The notes below the pieces were generated by a model. That model was not told the origin of the DNA. It worked only from the letters and a program-made list of their open reading frames with translations, and did no database searches. This document shows, one piece after another, positions 42,580 to 51,019 of a stretch of 64,000 bases of DNA. Positions within the stretch are counted from its first letter, which is position 1; each line of letters starts with the position of its first letter. Where the stretch lies: NCBI GenBank assembly GCA_904501755.1, contig CAJGBV010000006.1, positions 1-64,000 of the forward strand. The letters run 5' to 3'. A program made the position numbers and the translations under genes. The stretch comes from Clostridiaceae bacterium. GTDB lineage: Bacteria; Bacillota; Clostridia; Oscillospirales; Acutalibacteraceae.

Positions 42580-45306
42580 ATGGGTTTATTTCAGAAAATT
42601 TTCGGTAATTACAGCGAAAAGGAAATAAAAAGACTTATGCCCTTACAGCAGAAGGTTTTAGAGCTTGAAGAGGAATATAAGGCTTTAAGTGACGAAGAGC
42701 TGAAGGCAAAAACAGATGAATTCAAGGAGCGCCATAAAAACGGGGAGAGTCTTGATGACCTTCTTCCTGAAGCCTTTGCCGCCTGTAGAGAAGCAGGTGA
42801 CAGAGTACTTGGTATGCGTCATTTCCCTGTTCAGATAATCGGTGGTATTGTTCTTCATCAGGGAAGAATAAGCGAGATGAAAACAGGTGAAGGTAAAACT
42901 CTTGTAGCGACACTTCCTGCTTATCTTAATGCTATTTCCGGTAAGGGTGTTCATATTGTTACCGTTAACGATTACCTTGCAAAGCGTGACTCTGAATGGA
43001 TGGGTAAGCTTTATCGCTTTATGGGACTGTCGGTTGGTCTTATTGTTCACGGTATGGACAATGAGCAAAAGAGGGAAGCCTATGCCGCAGATATAACATA
43101 CTGTACCAATAATGAGCTTGGTTTTGATTATTTAAGGGACAATATGGTGACTTATGCAATTGAGCGTGTTCAGCGCGGACACAACTTTGCTATAGTGGAT
43201 GAGGTTGACTCTATACTCATAGACGAAGCCAGAACACCTCTTATTATATCGGGACACGGGGATAAATCCACCGACCTTTACGACAGAGCAAACCGTTTTG
43301 TAAAGGGACTCAGAAAATGCGTCGTAAGGGAAATGGACAATAAAATGAGCGACGAGGAAGCTAAGTATGACGGCGACTATGTTGTTGATGAAAAGGCAAG
43401 AACTGCCACTCTTACTCCTTCGGGTGTAGAAAAAGCAGAAGCTTATTTCGGTATAGAAAATCTTAACGATGCTGAAAATATGGCAATTGCTCATCACGTT
43501 ACACAGGCAATCCGCGCCCACGGTGTGATGAAGAGGGATGTAAACTATGTTGTCAAGAACGGCGAGGTAGTTATTGTTGATGAATATACAGGCCGTCTTA
43601 TGTTCGGTAGACGATATAATGAGGGGCTTCATCAGGCTATTGAAGCCAAGGAAGGCGTACAGATAGCTCAGGAATCAAAGACACTTGCAACCATTACCTT
43701 CCAGAACTTCTTCCGTCTTTATAATAAGCTTTCGGGTATGACAGGTACTGCTATGACCGAGGAGGCTGAGTTCAGTGAGATTTATAAGCTTGACGTAATT
43801 GAAATTCCTACAAATAAGCCTGTTATCAGAAGGGATACCGATGATGTTATTTATAAAACAGAAATGGGCAAATTCAGGGCGGTTATAAAGCATATTATCG
43901 AGTGCAATAAAAAAGGTCAGCCTGTACTTGTAGGTACTGTTACCATCGAAAAAAGCGAGGTCTTGAGTAAGCTGCTTAAAATGCAGAAGATTCCCCATAA
44001 TGTGCTTAATGCGAAGCATCACGAAAAGGAAGCGGAAATTATTGCTCAGGCAGGAAAACTCGGTGCGGTTACCATTGCTACCAATATGGCAGGTCGAGGC
44101 ACAGATATTATGCTTGGCGGTAATGCGGAGTATCTTGCTAAAAGTGAATTAAAGCACAGAGGCTACAGCGACGAGGTTATTTTAGAGGCTACAGGCTTTG
44201 CTGAAACTAATGAAGAAGAAATTGCAAAGGCAAGAGAGGAATATAAAGAGCTGTATGCTGCCTTTAAGGCAGAAATCGCTCCTGAGGCAGAAAAGGTAAG
44301 ACAGGCGGGCGGTCTTTGTATTATCGGTACCGAGCGTCACGATTCAAGACGTATTGATAATCAGCTCAGAGGCCGTGCAGGACGACAGGGTGACCCGGGT
44401 ACAACCAAGTTCTATATTTCTCTTGAAGACGACCTTATGCGTCTTTTCGGAGGAGAGAGAATGCTTAGTGCTATGGATGCGCTTAATCTTGGTGAGGATG
44501 TACCTCTTGAGTACGGTATACTTACAAAGGGAATAGAAAGCGCCCAGAAGAAGAAAGAGGGCATAAACTTTGCTTCCCGTAAAAGTGTTCTTGAATATGA
44601 TGATGTTATGAATAAACAGCGTGAGCTTATATATGCTCAGCGTAACAAGGTTCTTGACGGTGAAGACCTTAAAGAAACTGTTATGAAGATGATTGATGAC
44701 ACCATTGACAAGAATATCGGTATGTTTATTTCTGATATACCTGCTGACGAATGGGATTTTGACGGACTCAGAGCATTTTTCGGCGGGTGGCTGTGCAGAG
44801 AAAGTGATTTCTATTATACAGTTGACCAACTTAATAACATCAGCCCTGAGGATATAAAGGAAGAACTTAAGGAAAAGGCAAGGAAAAAGTATGCAATGAG
44901 AGAAAAACTTTTCACTGCCGAAATAATGCGTGAGGCAGAAAGGGTAATTCTGCTCAGGAATGTTGATAGTAACTGGATGGACCATATTGACGCTATGGAC
45001 CAGTTAAAACAGGGTATCGGTCTTCGAGCCTACGGTCAGCACGACCCTGTTGTTGCTTACAGAAATGAAAGCTATGATATGTTTGAAGCTATGACCGATT
45101 CTATTCGCGAACAAACTGCAAAGCAGTGCCTTAGTGTTGTTATTAAAAGCGACGAAGAGGTAAGGCGTGAAAAGGTGGCACAGGAAAGCTCGGCAGGTGA
45201 TAAGCCTTCTACGGTGCGAGGAACGGGTGTTGTTGCTCTTAATGCTCTATGTCCCTGCGGAAGCGGCAAGAAATATAAACGCTGTTGCGGAAAGAGCTTG
45301 AATTAA
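42580..45306 (+). CDS. secA: SecA preprotein translocase ATPase
   Basis: 908 residues. MRHFPVQIIGGIVLHQGRIS, MKTGEGKTL (Walker A), VDEVDSILIDEARTPL (Walker B/DEAD), GMTGTAMTE, TNMAGRGTDI and RHDSRRIDNQLRGRAGRQGD are the SecA motifs. The end CPCGSGKKYKRCCG is the zinc-binding SecB/lipid-interaction tail. It drives preproteins through SecYEG. AAGGAG precedes the ATG; a TATAAT lies at 42543-42548. The gene appears complete. Confidence 0.98.
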   Translation: MGLFQKIFGNYSEKEIKRLMPLQQKVLELEEEYKALSDEELKAKTDEFKERHKNGESLDDLLPEAFAACREAGDRVLGMRHFPVQIIGGIVLHQGRISEMKTGEGKTLVATLPAYLNAISGKGVHIVTVNDYLAKRDSEWMGKLYRFMGLSVGLIVHGMDNEQKREAYAADITYCTNNELGFDYLRDNMVTYAIERVQRGHNFAIVDEVDSILIDEARTPLIISGHGDKSTDLYDRANRFVKGLRKCVVREMDNKMSDEEAKYDGDYVVDEKARTATLTPSGVEKAEAYFGIENLNDAENMAIAHHVTQAIRAHGVMKRDVNYVVKNGEVVIVDEYTGRLMFGRRYNEGLHQAIEAKEGVQIAQESKTLATITFQNFFRLYNKLSGMTGTAMTEEAEFSEIYKLDVIEIPTNKPVIRRDTDDVIYKTEMGKFRAVIKHIIECNKKGQPVLVGTVTIEKSEVLSKLLKMQKIPHNVLNAKHHEKEAEIIAQAGKLGAVTIATNMAGRGTDIMLGGNAEYLAKSELKHRGYSDEVILEATGFAETNEEEIAKAREEYKELYAAFKAEIAPEAEKVRQAGGLCIIGTERHDSRRIDNQLRGRAGRQGDPGTTKFYISLEDDLMRLFGGERMLSAMDALNLGEDVPLEYGILTKGIESAQKKKEGINFASRKSVLEYDDVMNKQRELIYAQRNKVLDGEDLKETVMKMIDDTIDKNIGMFISDIPADEWDFDGLRAFFGGWLCRESDFYYTVDQLNNISPEDIKEELKEKARKKYAMREKLFTAEIMREAERVILLRNVDSNWMDHIDAMDQLKQGIGLRAYGQHDPVVAYRNESYDMFEAMTDSIREQTAKQCLSVVIKSDEEVRREKVAQESSAGDKPSTVRGTGVVALNALCPCGSGKKYKRCCGKSLN

Positions 45307-45343
45307 TTAATATAATGTAAAAAAAGATAAGGAGAGCTTATAT

Positions 45344-47065
45344 ATGTATTGTAATATTTTGCACAGAGCTGCCAGTCCATTAATGATGGATTCACTTAAA
45401 TTTCAGCAGGATACAGCCCATAAACTCGGTCTTAAAACCACTCTTCATATTCCGCTTAAGGGAATGGATTATCCCGAAATAATCGAATATTATAAACAAC
45501 AAGCACGTGATTTTGGTGATGAAATAGGTATACATTTTCACGGAATAGAATCTGAGGCGTATAAAGAGGCTTTCGGTGAAGATGAGCCTATAATTATGCT
45601 GTTTTTAAAACCTTTGGAACAACGCAAGAAAATAATAGATTTTATGTTCGAAAGGTTTTATGGATTTTTTGGATTTTATCCGGTATCTATTGCGGGATAC
45701 TATTTTGATGCGGATTCGCTGTCTTATATAAATGAAAAATATCCCTCAGTAAAAATAGCTGTTACAAGCTGTTTTGAGGAAGGTATAAAGATGTTTGCCG
45801 GTTGTAGTTATACATGGTATTTATTTAGTGAGGGTGGCCCTTGGACTGCATATTACCCCTCTAAAGCAAATAGTCTTTGTCCTGCAAAAAACAAAGAAGA
45901 GGCAATAGATATAATATGCGTACCTCATTTGAACAGGGATATGCTTATGTCGTATCTCAGCAGAGATGATTATTTTTCTTCTCACACCGCGAATATGCAG
46001 CGCGGAAAACTAAATAAGGGTAAAAAGTGTCAGTATATATATGATTTTCTTGATGAATGGATAGATCAGGATAAGTATAACGATACTGTATATTTTAATA
46101 ATTATACCGGCTCAGGTTGGCTTAATGAGGGAAGAAATTTTGAGGAATCATCAGAAGACTCCAAGGATTTATACAGACAATGTCTTGAGTATTATAAGAA
46201 AAAATCCGATGAAGGAAAACTTGATATTGTTACAATGGAGGAATATGCAAAGATACATAAAGAGAAAGTTGCTATAGGCAGAGGTGATATTAACCTTTTC
46301 CATGATTTAGTTAGTAAATCAGGCAGAGAGCTTCTTTGGTATGTTGACTCTAATTGGAGATTAGCAATAGACCCAATTTGCGGTGGAAATATAGTTGACC
46401 TTCGTCCTTATGCAGGAAGAATTAAGCAGGATTTGGGTCCTAATTCATCACAAATGTGGAATGGAAGTTATCCATTTGCTCTTAATTTCCTGCACAGACA
46501 AGCCTATCTTTCCAGCGTTGTCGGTGGTGCGCCCCTTTCCAATCTGAGATGTCATGTTAATAAAATTGAAAGACCGGATGAGCATCAAATATATGTTGAG
46601 TTCGAGCCGATGACCATAGGTAAAGGGGAGAATGAAATAGAATTCGTTTCTTCGTTCTTATTCTGTGATGACGGAAGACTTTATTTAAAGAAAAAAATAC
46701 TAAGAACAGCAAAGCCAGATACTAAGGTTAAAATTATAGAAAATATGAACGGCACTTGGGGCAGAACCGAATATCCTGAGGATATATCGGGTACCGAAAT
46801 GTCTATTGAAAATAAAAACGGCGATAAAGCAGGATTTAAATGTGAATATAAATTCCGTAAGAACATTTTTGAAAATGCTACTGTACTTAGCGCAAAGGTG
46901 CCTATGATAAATACTCAGTTTACCTTTGAAACCGATATTGACGGTACTGTGGGAGAAATACGCGAGGGAGCTATGTTCAGTCCCAACTATTCGTTATGTA
47001 TGACACAGTATGTAAAAGCAGGGGAGGAGTCAAGCATATGTTTAAGAATAAAAAGCCTCAAGTAG
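45344..47065 (+). CDS. Uncharacterised carbohydrate-esterase-like protein
   Basis: 573 residues, no signal peptide. The N-terminal 300 residues look like a NodB-type (polysaccharide deacetylase-like) barrel: TLHIPLKGMDYPEIIEYY, GDEIGIHFHGIESEAY, and FGFYPVSIAGYYFDADSLSY; the DEIGIHFHG segment with its histidines is the metal-ligand candidate. The C-terminal half is a beta-sandwich region (ELLWYVDSNWRLAIDPICGG). I do not recognise a named family. AAGGAG precedes the ATG. Its end overlaps the zinc-ribbon gene by 28 bases. Confidence 0.55.
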   Translation: MYCNILHRAASPLMMDSLKFQQDTAHKLGLKTTLHIPLKGMDYPEIIEYYKQQARDFGDEIGIHFHGIESEAYKEAFGEDEPIIMLFLKPLEQRKKIIDFMFERFYGFFGFYPVSIAGYYFDADSLSYINEKYPSVKIAVTSCFEEGIKMFAGCSYTWYLFSEGGPWTAYYPSKANSLCPAKNKEEAIDIICVPHLNRDMLMSYLSRDDYFSSHTANMQRGKLNKGKKCQYIYDFLDEWIDQDKYNDTVYFNNYTGSGWLNEGRNFEESSEDSKDLYRQCLEYYKKKSDEGKLDIVTMEEYAKIHKEKVAIGRGDINLFHDLVSKSGRELLWYVDSNWRLAIDPICGGNIVDLRPYAGRIKQDLGPNSSQMWNGSYPFALNFLHRQAYLSSVVGGAPLSNLRCHVNKIERPDEHQIYVEFEPMTIGKGENEIEFVSSFLFCDDGRLYLKKKILRTAKPDTKVKIIENMNGTWGRTEYPEDISGTEMSIENKNGDKAGFKCEYKFRKNIFENATVLSAKVPMINTQFTFETDIDGTVGEIREGAMFSPNYSLCMTQYVKAGEESSICLRIKSLK

Positions 47066-47235
47066 TTGTCAGATGTCCATGGTGCTTTGTTAAGGACATA
47101 GACGCTCAGTTGCGCTATTCTTCAAAAGAAGATTTGTATTATTGCCTTAAATGCTGTTACACTGCGAAGAAACATAAAACAGCAATGAAAGAACTTAATA
47201 ATGTTAAAAAAGAAAGATATAAAAGTTATTATTAA
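47038..47235 (+). CDS. Small zinc-ribbon protein
   Basis: 65 residues. CPWC (about 11-14) and CLKC (about 34-37) are spaced like a zinc ribbon, followed by a second basic tail. The start ATG at 47038 has GGAGG upstream and lies inside the end of the preceding gene. Role unknown: nucleic acid or protein binding is possible. A terminator follows, separating it from cotJ. Confidence 0.75.
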   Translation: MFKNKKPQVVVRCPWCFVKDIDAQLRYSSKEDLYYCLKCCYTAKKHKTAMKELNNVKKERYKSYY

Positions 47236-47239
47236 AGTG

Positions 47240-47272
47240 AAAATCAGGATGGAACCCCATCCTGATTTTTTT
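47240..47272 (+). terminator. Terminator before the cotJ operon
   Basis: AAAATCAGGATGG AACC CCATCCTGATTTT with further T. Confidence 0.9.
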
Positions 47273-47315
47273 CATATACTGTTAACGGGTGAAATACCCG
47301 AAAGGAGAAATTAAA

Positions 47316-47504
47316 ATGTTTGATTCACAAAGAATGAATATGAATGAAAACACGGATAATTCTTGCAAACAGGCATTGACACTGGTATTTATTGAAAATC
47401 AGGTGATAGAACAGGTATATGAGCCTGACACCGCATTTATAAGAGGTACTGCCTTTCCTGAACTTGACAAACCTCTGTGTGTAGGAGGAATGAAGGGTGA
47501 ATGA
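47316..47504 (+). CDS. cotJA: Spore coat-associated protein CotJA
   Basis: 62 residues, matching CotJA size. The signature YEPDTAFIRGTAFPELDKPL is present. AAAGGAG precedes ATG 47316; a longer frame from 47289 lacks a site. It overlaps cotJB by eight bases. Bacillus CotJA is made in the mother cell under sigma-E; the 43-base leader contains CATATACT (47273-47280), a weak match to a sigma-E -10 box, with no clear -35. Confidence 0.88.
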   Translation: MFDSQRMNMNENTDNSCKQALTLVFIENQVIEQVYEPDTAFIRGTAFPELDKPLCVGGMKGE

Positions 47505-47763
47505 CAGAAAAATGTTAAAAAGGAAAATTCACGAATTTGACTTCTCTATAAAGGAAATGGAACTTTATCTTGATGTTCATCCTACTTGCAGAAGAGCACT
47601 AATGCTTCTTGATGAACTAAGACGCAAAAGAAAGGAACTGGTGGCAGCTTATGAACAACGCTTCGGCCCTTATATAGTTACCACCAACGATGCACCGGCA
47701 ACAGAGCCTTGGCGCTGGATAGATTCCCCATGGCCTTGGGAAATAAAGGAGGGTGAAGTTTAA
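47497..47763 (+). CDS. cotJB: Spore coat protein CotJB
   Basis: 88 residues. KIHEFDFSIKEMELYLDVHP, DELRRKRKELVAAYEQRFG and WRWIDSPWPWE match CotJB. The start is GTG at 47497, with AGGAGG eight bases upstream; no ATG fits. It shares bases with cotJA and its stop with the cotJC start (TAATG), so the three are translated together. It probably assembles with CotJA and CotJC in the inner coat. Confidence 0.9.
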   Translation: MNDRKMLKRKIHEFDFSIKEMELYLDVHPTCRRALMLLDELRRKRKELVAAYEQRFGPYIVTTNDAPATEPWRWIDSPWPWEIKEGEV

Positions 47764-48371
47764 TGTGGCAATACGAAAAAAAGCTTCAGTATCCCGTTAA
47801 TATCAAAAACCCAAACCCTAAATATGCACAGATTATAATCAGTCAGTATGGTGGACCTGACGGTGAACTTGGTGCTTCAATGCGTTACCTCACACAGCGC
47901 TATAGTATGCCGTATAATGAGGTAAAAGGGATTCTTACTGATATAGGTACAGAGGAGCTTGCTCACTTAGAGATGGTATGTGCTATGGTATATCAGCTTA
48001 CCAAAAATCTTACTGAAAAGCAGATTGTGGAAAGCGGCTTTGACAAGTATTTTGTGGACCATACTACAGGTGTATATCCAATTGCGGCATCGGCTCTTCC
48101 TTGGAGAGCTGAATATATTCAGGCGAAGGGCGATATACTCGCCGACCTTCACGAAGACCTTGCAGCAGAGCAAAAGGCAAGAGTGACCTATGATAATCTA
48201 CTTCGTCTGATTGATGACCCTGATGTAAGAGAACCTTTAAAATTCCTTCGTCAGCGTGAAATAGTTCACTATCAGCGTTTTGGTGAAGCATTACGCTTAA
48301 CGGCAGATAAGTTAGATAGCAAAAACTTTTATGCTTGCAATCCCAGTTTTGATAAAAACTGCGGCAAATAA
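47763..48371 (+). CDS. cotJC: Spore coat manganese catalase-like protein CotJC
   Basis: 202 residues with the ferritin-like four-helix fold of manganese catalases. Metal ligands appear in DIGTEELAHLEMVCAMVYQL and REIVHYQRFGEALRLT; the N-terminus KLQYPVNIKNPNPKYAQIII is typical of CotJC. It is a coat protein that may detoxify peroxide. AAGGAGGGTG precedes the ATG. A hairpin follows 13 bases after the stop. Confidence 0.93.
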   Translation: MWQYEKKLQYPVNIKNPNPKYAQIIISQYGGPDGELGASMRYLTQRYSMPYNEVKGILTDIGTEELAHLEMVCAMVYQLTKNLTEKQIVESGFDKYFVDHTTGVYPIAASALPWRAEYIQAKGDILADLHEDLAAEQKARVTYDNLLRLIDDPDVREPLKFLRQREIVHYQRFGEALRLTADKLDSKNFYACNPSFDKNCGK

Positions 48372-48383
48372 TAAGTAAAAAAC

Positions 48384-48424
48384 AAAGAGCAGATGAATCT
48401 GAACGTTCCGAACCATCTGCTCTT
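48384..48424. terminator. Hairpin terminator between cotJC and a convergent gene
   Basis: AAAGAGCAGATG ... CATCTGCTCTT with an inner GAACGTTC dyad; T-run is weak on the plus strand. Confidence 0.65.
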
Positions 48425-48429
48425 ATTGT

Positions 48430-49038
48430 TTATTTTTTCAGTACCTTTTTACACCAAGTACGTTTGTTGCATTTTGGGCATTTTAGGTAACGAGTGGTTC
48501 CCATGTGCATCGCATTAAGTGCCTGCATATAGGTAGGCACAATCTCGTGACCGCAATTTTTGCACTTGTAAGCACCCACACTTACTTCAAGTTTTAATGC
48601 ATAGAAGCACGGTATCAAGAAAACAACGCAACTTGCGATAACTACAATAAGTTGCCATATTCCTTCAGGCATAAAATATGAGGCTGCAAGGGTTGCTGCT
48701 AAAAAGGCTATCGTACTTACAATCATAATTATCCACATAGAAACCCAAATTGTTTTGTTTTTCTTTTCTAATTCTTTTGACATATCTAAGAGAAGCTGTT
48801 CGTTTATTTGATTATTATTTTCCATATCTATTTTCTCCCCAATTAATAATTCGTTTACACTTATGCCGAGGATACTACATAAATTGAGCATAATGGAAGT
48901 ATCGGGCATAGACTTTCCGTTTTCCCATTTTGATACAGCACGGTCGGTTACATTTAATTTTTCGGCTAACTGAAGCTGAGTTAAATTTTTATCTTTTCTG
49001 CAAGCGGAAATAAATTTTCCGATTTTGACCTGATTCAT
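48430..49038 (-). CDS. XRE-type regulator with membrane helices and a zinc ribbon
   Basis: 202 residues. Residues 6-62 form a Cro/CI helix-turn-helix (FISACRKDKNLTQLQLAEKL, VTDRAVSKWENGKSMPD). A coiled stretch then leads into two membrane helices (about 97-118, 125-147), and the C-terminus has CKNCGH ... CPKCNKRTWC, a zinc ribbon. The combination implies a membrane-bound regulator with a cytoplasmic DNA-binding head. AGGAGG precedes the ATG, and a promoter (TAGACT-17-TACACT) lies in the 118-base gap upstream. Target unknown. Confidence 0.82.
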   Translation of the reverse strand: MNQVKIGKFISACRKDKNLTQLQLAEKLNVTDRAVSKWENGKSMPDTSIMLNLCSILGISVNELLIGEKIDMENNNQINEQLLLDMSKELEKKNKTIWVSMWIIMIVSTIAFLAATLAASYFMPEGIWQLIVVIASCVVFLIPCFYALKLEVSVGAYKCKNCGHEIVPTYMQALNAMHMGTTRYLKCPKCNKRTWCKKVLKK

Positions 49039-49156
49039 ACTATTACCTCCTTGTATAAAGTGTAATAGATTTTAAGTGAAAAGTCTACAAACTGTTGGTT
49101 GAGTGGAGAAATCTCAAGATACAAAAATAAAAAATACATTCATATAGCACATTAGT

Positions 49157-50068
49157 TTACGGAATGTACGAGGTAAACCCCAAAATATCCAAAGAGGCAC
49201 CAAATTTCTGTTGGGTTAGCTGATTGAAATATGAAAGACATTCGGGTAAAAATTCTGCGGTAAGTTCATTATAAAATTCAAGGTCTTCAGGAGTTCCCAA
49301 ATCATCAATACAAATATGACTGCCGTCCTTTTTTATAGTGGATGGGTCTATCAGTGATTCAACAATATAACCTGAATATTGGAAATTAACTTTTGCAACT
49401 GTTGGTGAATATACGTTAATGTACAAAAGAAGACTTTTATCGTGAGCGTCATAACTAAAGTAAATATAATCAGTAGAAGGGGTCTTAATACTTGTTGTAT
49501 AAGAAGGTCCGCCGACTATAACAGTATCTCGCGAATTAGTAGTGTCGGGAAATGGAATTACGTTTAATACCCTACGCTTTTGAAAATGTATAGAATATTC
49601 TCCCTTGTCTGAAGAAAGGCGGCATGGTGGGTCTTCAACACTATTAAATAGATATTCAGCACCGGAGAGGTAATTATCAGGATCGATATTTTTACAGCTT
49701 TTACAAATGTTGTTTTCGTAGACATGTCCTCCACTGAGTGTCTGCGTACTTGAATCTCCGCAGAAACGGCATATCATTTTTATATATCCGTCGTCAATAC
49801 AGGTGGGATTTTTGGTTTCGGAAGTATATGAATGAGAACATTGCTTTTCAAGAGAGTTTTGTTTGTCTTGAGAGTGCTGTTCTTCGTTCTCGCTGTCGGA
49901 TGAAATGCTGCTTTCCTCCTGTGATGAGGTTTCGGTTTGAGAAGGAGTAGTGGGAAGCTTATTTTCCACTTCTTTATTTTTATTACATCCTGAAAGGGAT
50001 GAAATTAAACTAATGATAAGTAAAATAGCGAATATCTCTCTTACTGATTTTTTAAACATTTTTTTCAT
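49157..50068 (-). CDS. Secreted lipoprotein with cysteine/histidine motifs
   Basis: 303 residues. Signal peptide with lipobox ISSLSGC; then a low-complexity serine/glutamate linker (about 30-70). Next is a segment with CSHSYTSETKNPTCIDDGY, MICRFCGDSS, GGHVYENNICKSCKN, the C-x2-C pattern common in exported clostridial proteins, perhaps metal-binding. The C-terminal 170 residues are unassigned. GGAGG precedes the ATG. No close relation to its neighbours is evident. Confidence 0.7.
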   Translation of the reverse strand: MKKMFKKSVREIFAILLIISLISSLSGCNKNKEVENKLPTTPSQTETSSQEESSISSDSENEEQHSQDKQNSLEKQCSHSYTSETKNPTCIDDGYIKMICRFCGDSSTQTLSGGHVYENNICKSCKNIDPDNYLSGAEYLFNSVEDPPCRLSSDKGEYSIHFQKRRVLNVIPFPDTTNSRDTVIVGGPSYTTSIKTPSTDYIYFSYDAHDKSLLLYINVYSPTVAKVNFQYSGYIVESLIDPSTIKKDGSHICIDDLGTPEDLEFYNELTAEFLPECLSYFNQLTQQKFGASLDILGFTSYIP

Positions 50069-50125
50069 AGTTTTTCCTCCCTTTATTTCTTTATTACATT
50101 ATAGCATTTGAACATATTTGTGTCA

Positions 50126-50158
50126 ATAAATAAGCCCGACTCCTTTTGGAATCGGGCA
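50126..50158 (-). terminator. Terminator of the glycyl radical enzyme operon
   Basis: GCCCGATTCC/GGAGTCGGGC hairpin followed on the minus strand by TTATTT. Confidence 0.7.
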
Positions 50159-50162
50159 CAGA

Positions 50163-50990
50163 TTATATACCGAAAACAGCTTTTAATTCATTCATTTTTT
50201 CATCACTTGGAGTCTTAAAGATGACAGGCTCTTTACCAATAGCTCTGTATTTGTTTTCACCCATTGCGTGATAGGGGAGAAGCTCGATGTTTGCGGGCTT
50301 GCCGTTTTCATCTAAAAAGTTTTTGATTTCTGTTATTTCTTCTACAGTATCGTTAACAGTGGGGATGATAGGAATTCTGACCCAAATCTCTTTTCCGCTT
50401 TTTAAAAGTTTTTTGAGATTGTCAAGTATAAGAGAATTGTCTACACCCACATATTTTTTGTGCTTTTGACTGTCAAAGCATTTGAAATCATAGAGAAACA
50501 TATCGGTAAAGGGAAGAATTTTTTCGAAGACTTCCCATTTTATATGTCCTGCGGTATCTACGGCTGTATGTATTCCTTTTTCTTTGGAGGCCTTTAAAAG
50601 CTCTAAAAGAAAGTCGTGCTGAAGCATACATTCACCACCCGAAAAAGTAACGCCGCCATTTGAGTTATCATAAAACATTTTGTCTTTGACAATATCGTCA
50701 ATTACCTCTTTGACTGAGTAATCCTTTCCGCATATCTGACGGGCATCAACGGGACAGTAAAGGGCGCACTTACCACAAAATACACATTGGTCATGGGTAC
50801 ACACTTCTCTGCATTTACCGCAACCGGTACATTTGTCTTTGTAAAACAGCATTTGGGTGTTAAAGTTTTGGCTTTCGGGATTGTGACACCAAGCGCATTT
50901 AAGATTGCAACCTTTAAAAAACACAGTTGTTCTGATTCCCGGTCCGTCAACAAAGGAACCATGCTCGATATCAAATAATTTTCCTGTCAT
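50163..50990 (-). CDS. Glycyl radical enzyme activating enzyme (radical SAM)
   Basis: 275 residues. The radical SAM cluster motif CNLKCAWC (cysteines 28, 32, 35) follows GSFVDGPGIRTTVFFKG. An inserted ferredoxin domain (CTGCGKCREVC and CVFCGKCALYC) sits at about 54-80. GGVTFSGGECMLQ is the glycine-rich SAM motif. It generates the glycine radical on its partner, the gene 29 bases upstream. The clostridial two-cluster form matches activases of non-PFL enzymes. Confidence 0.93.
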   Translation of the reverse strand: MTGKLFDIEHGSFVDGPGIRTTVFFKGCNLKCAWCHNPESQNFNTQMLFYKDKCTGCGKCREVCTHDQCVFCGKCALYCPVDARQICGKDYSVKEVIDDIVKDKMFYDNSNGGVTFSGGECMLQHDFLLELLKASKEKGIHTAVDTAGHIKWEVFEKILPFTDMFLYDFKCFDSQKHKKYVGVDNSLILDNLKKLLKSGKEIWVRIPIIPTVNDTVEEITEIKNFLDENGKPANIELLPYHAMGENKYRAIGKEPVIFKTPSDEKMNELKAVFGI

Positions 50991-51019
50991 AATGTTTTAC
51001 CTTCTTTATGAAAAAGTTA

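Noticed and set aside
44344..44985. 213-codon minus-strand ORF opposite secA
   Set aside because: Antisense of secA with no promoter or ribosome site.
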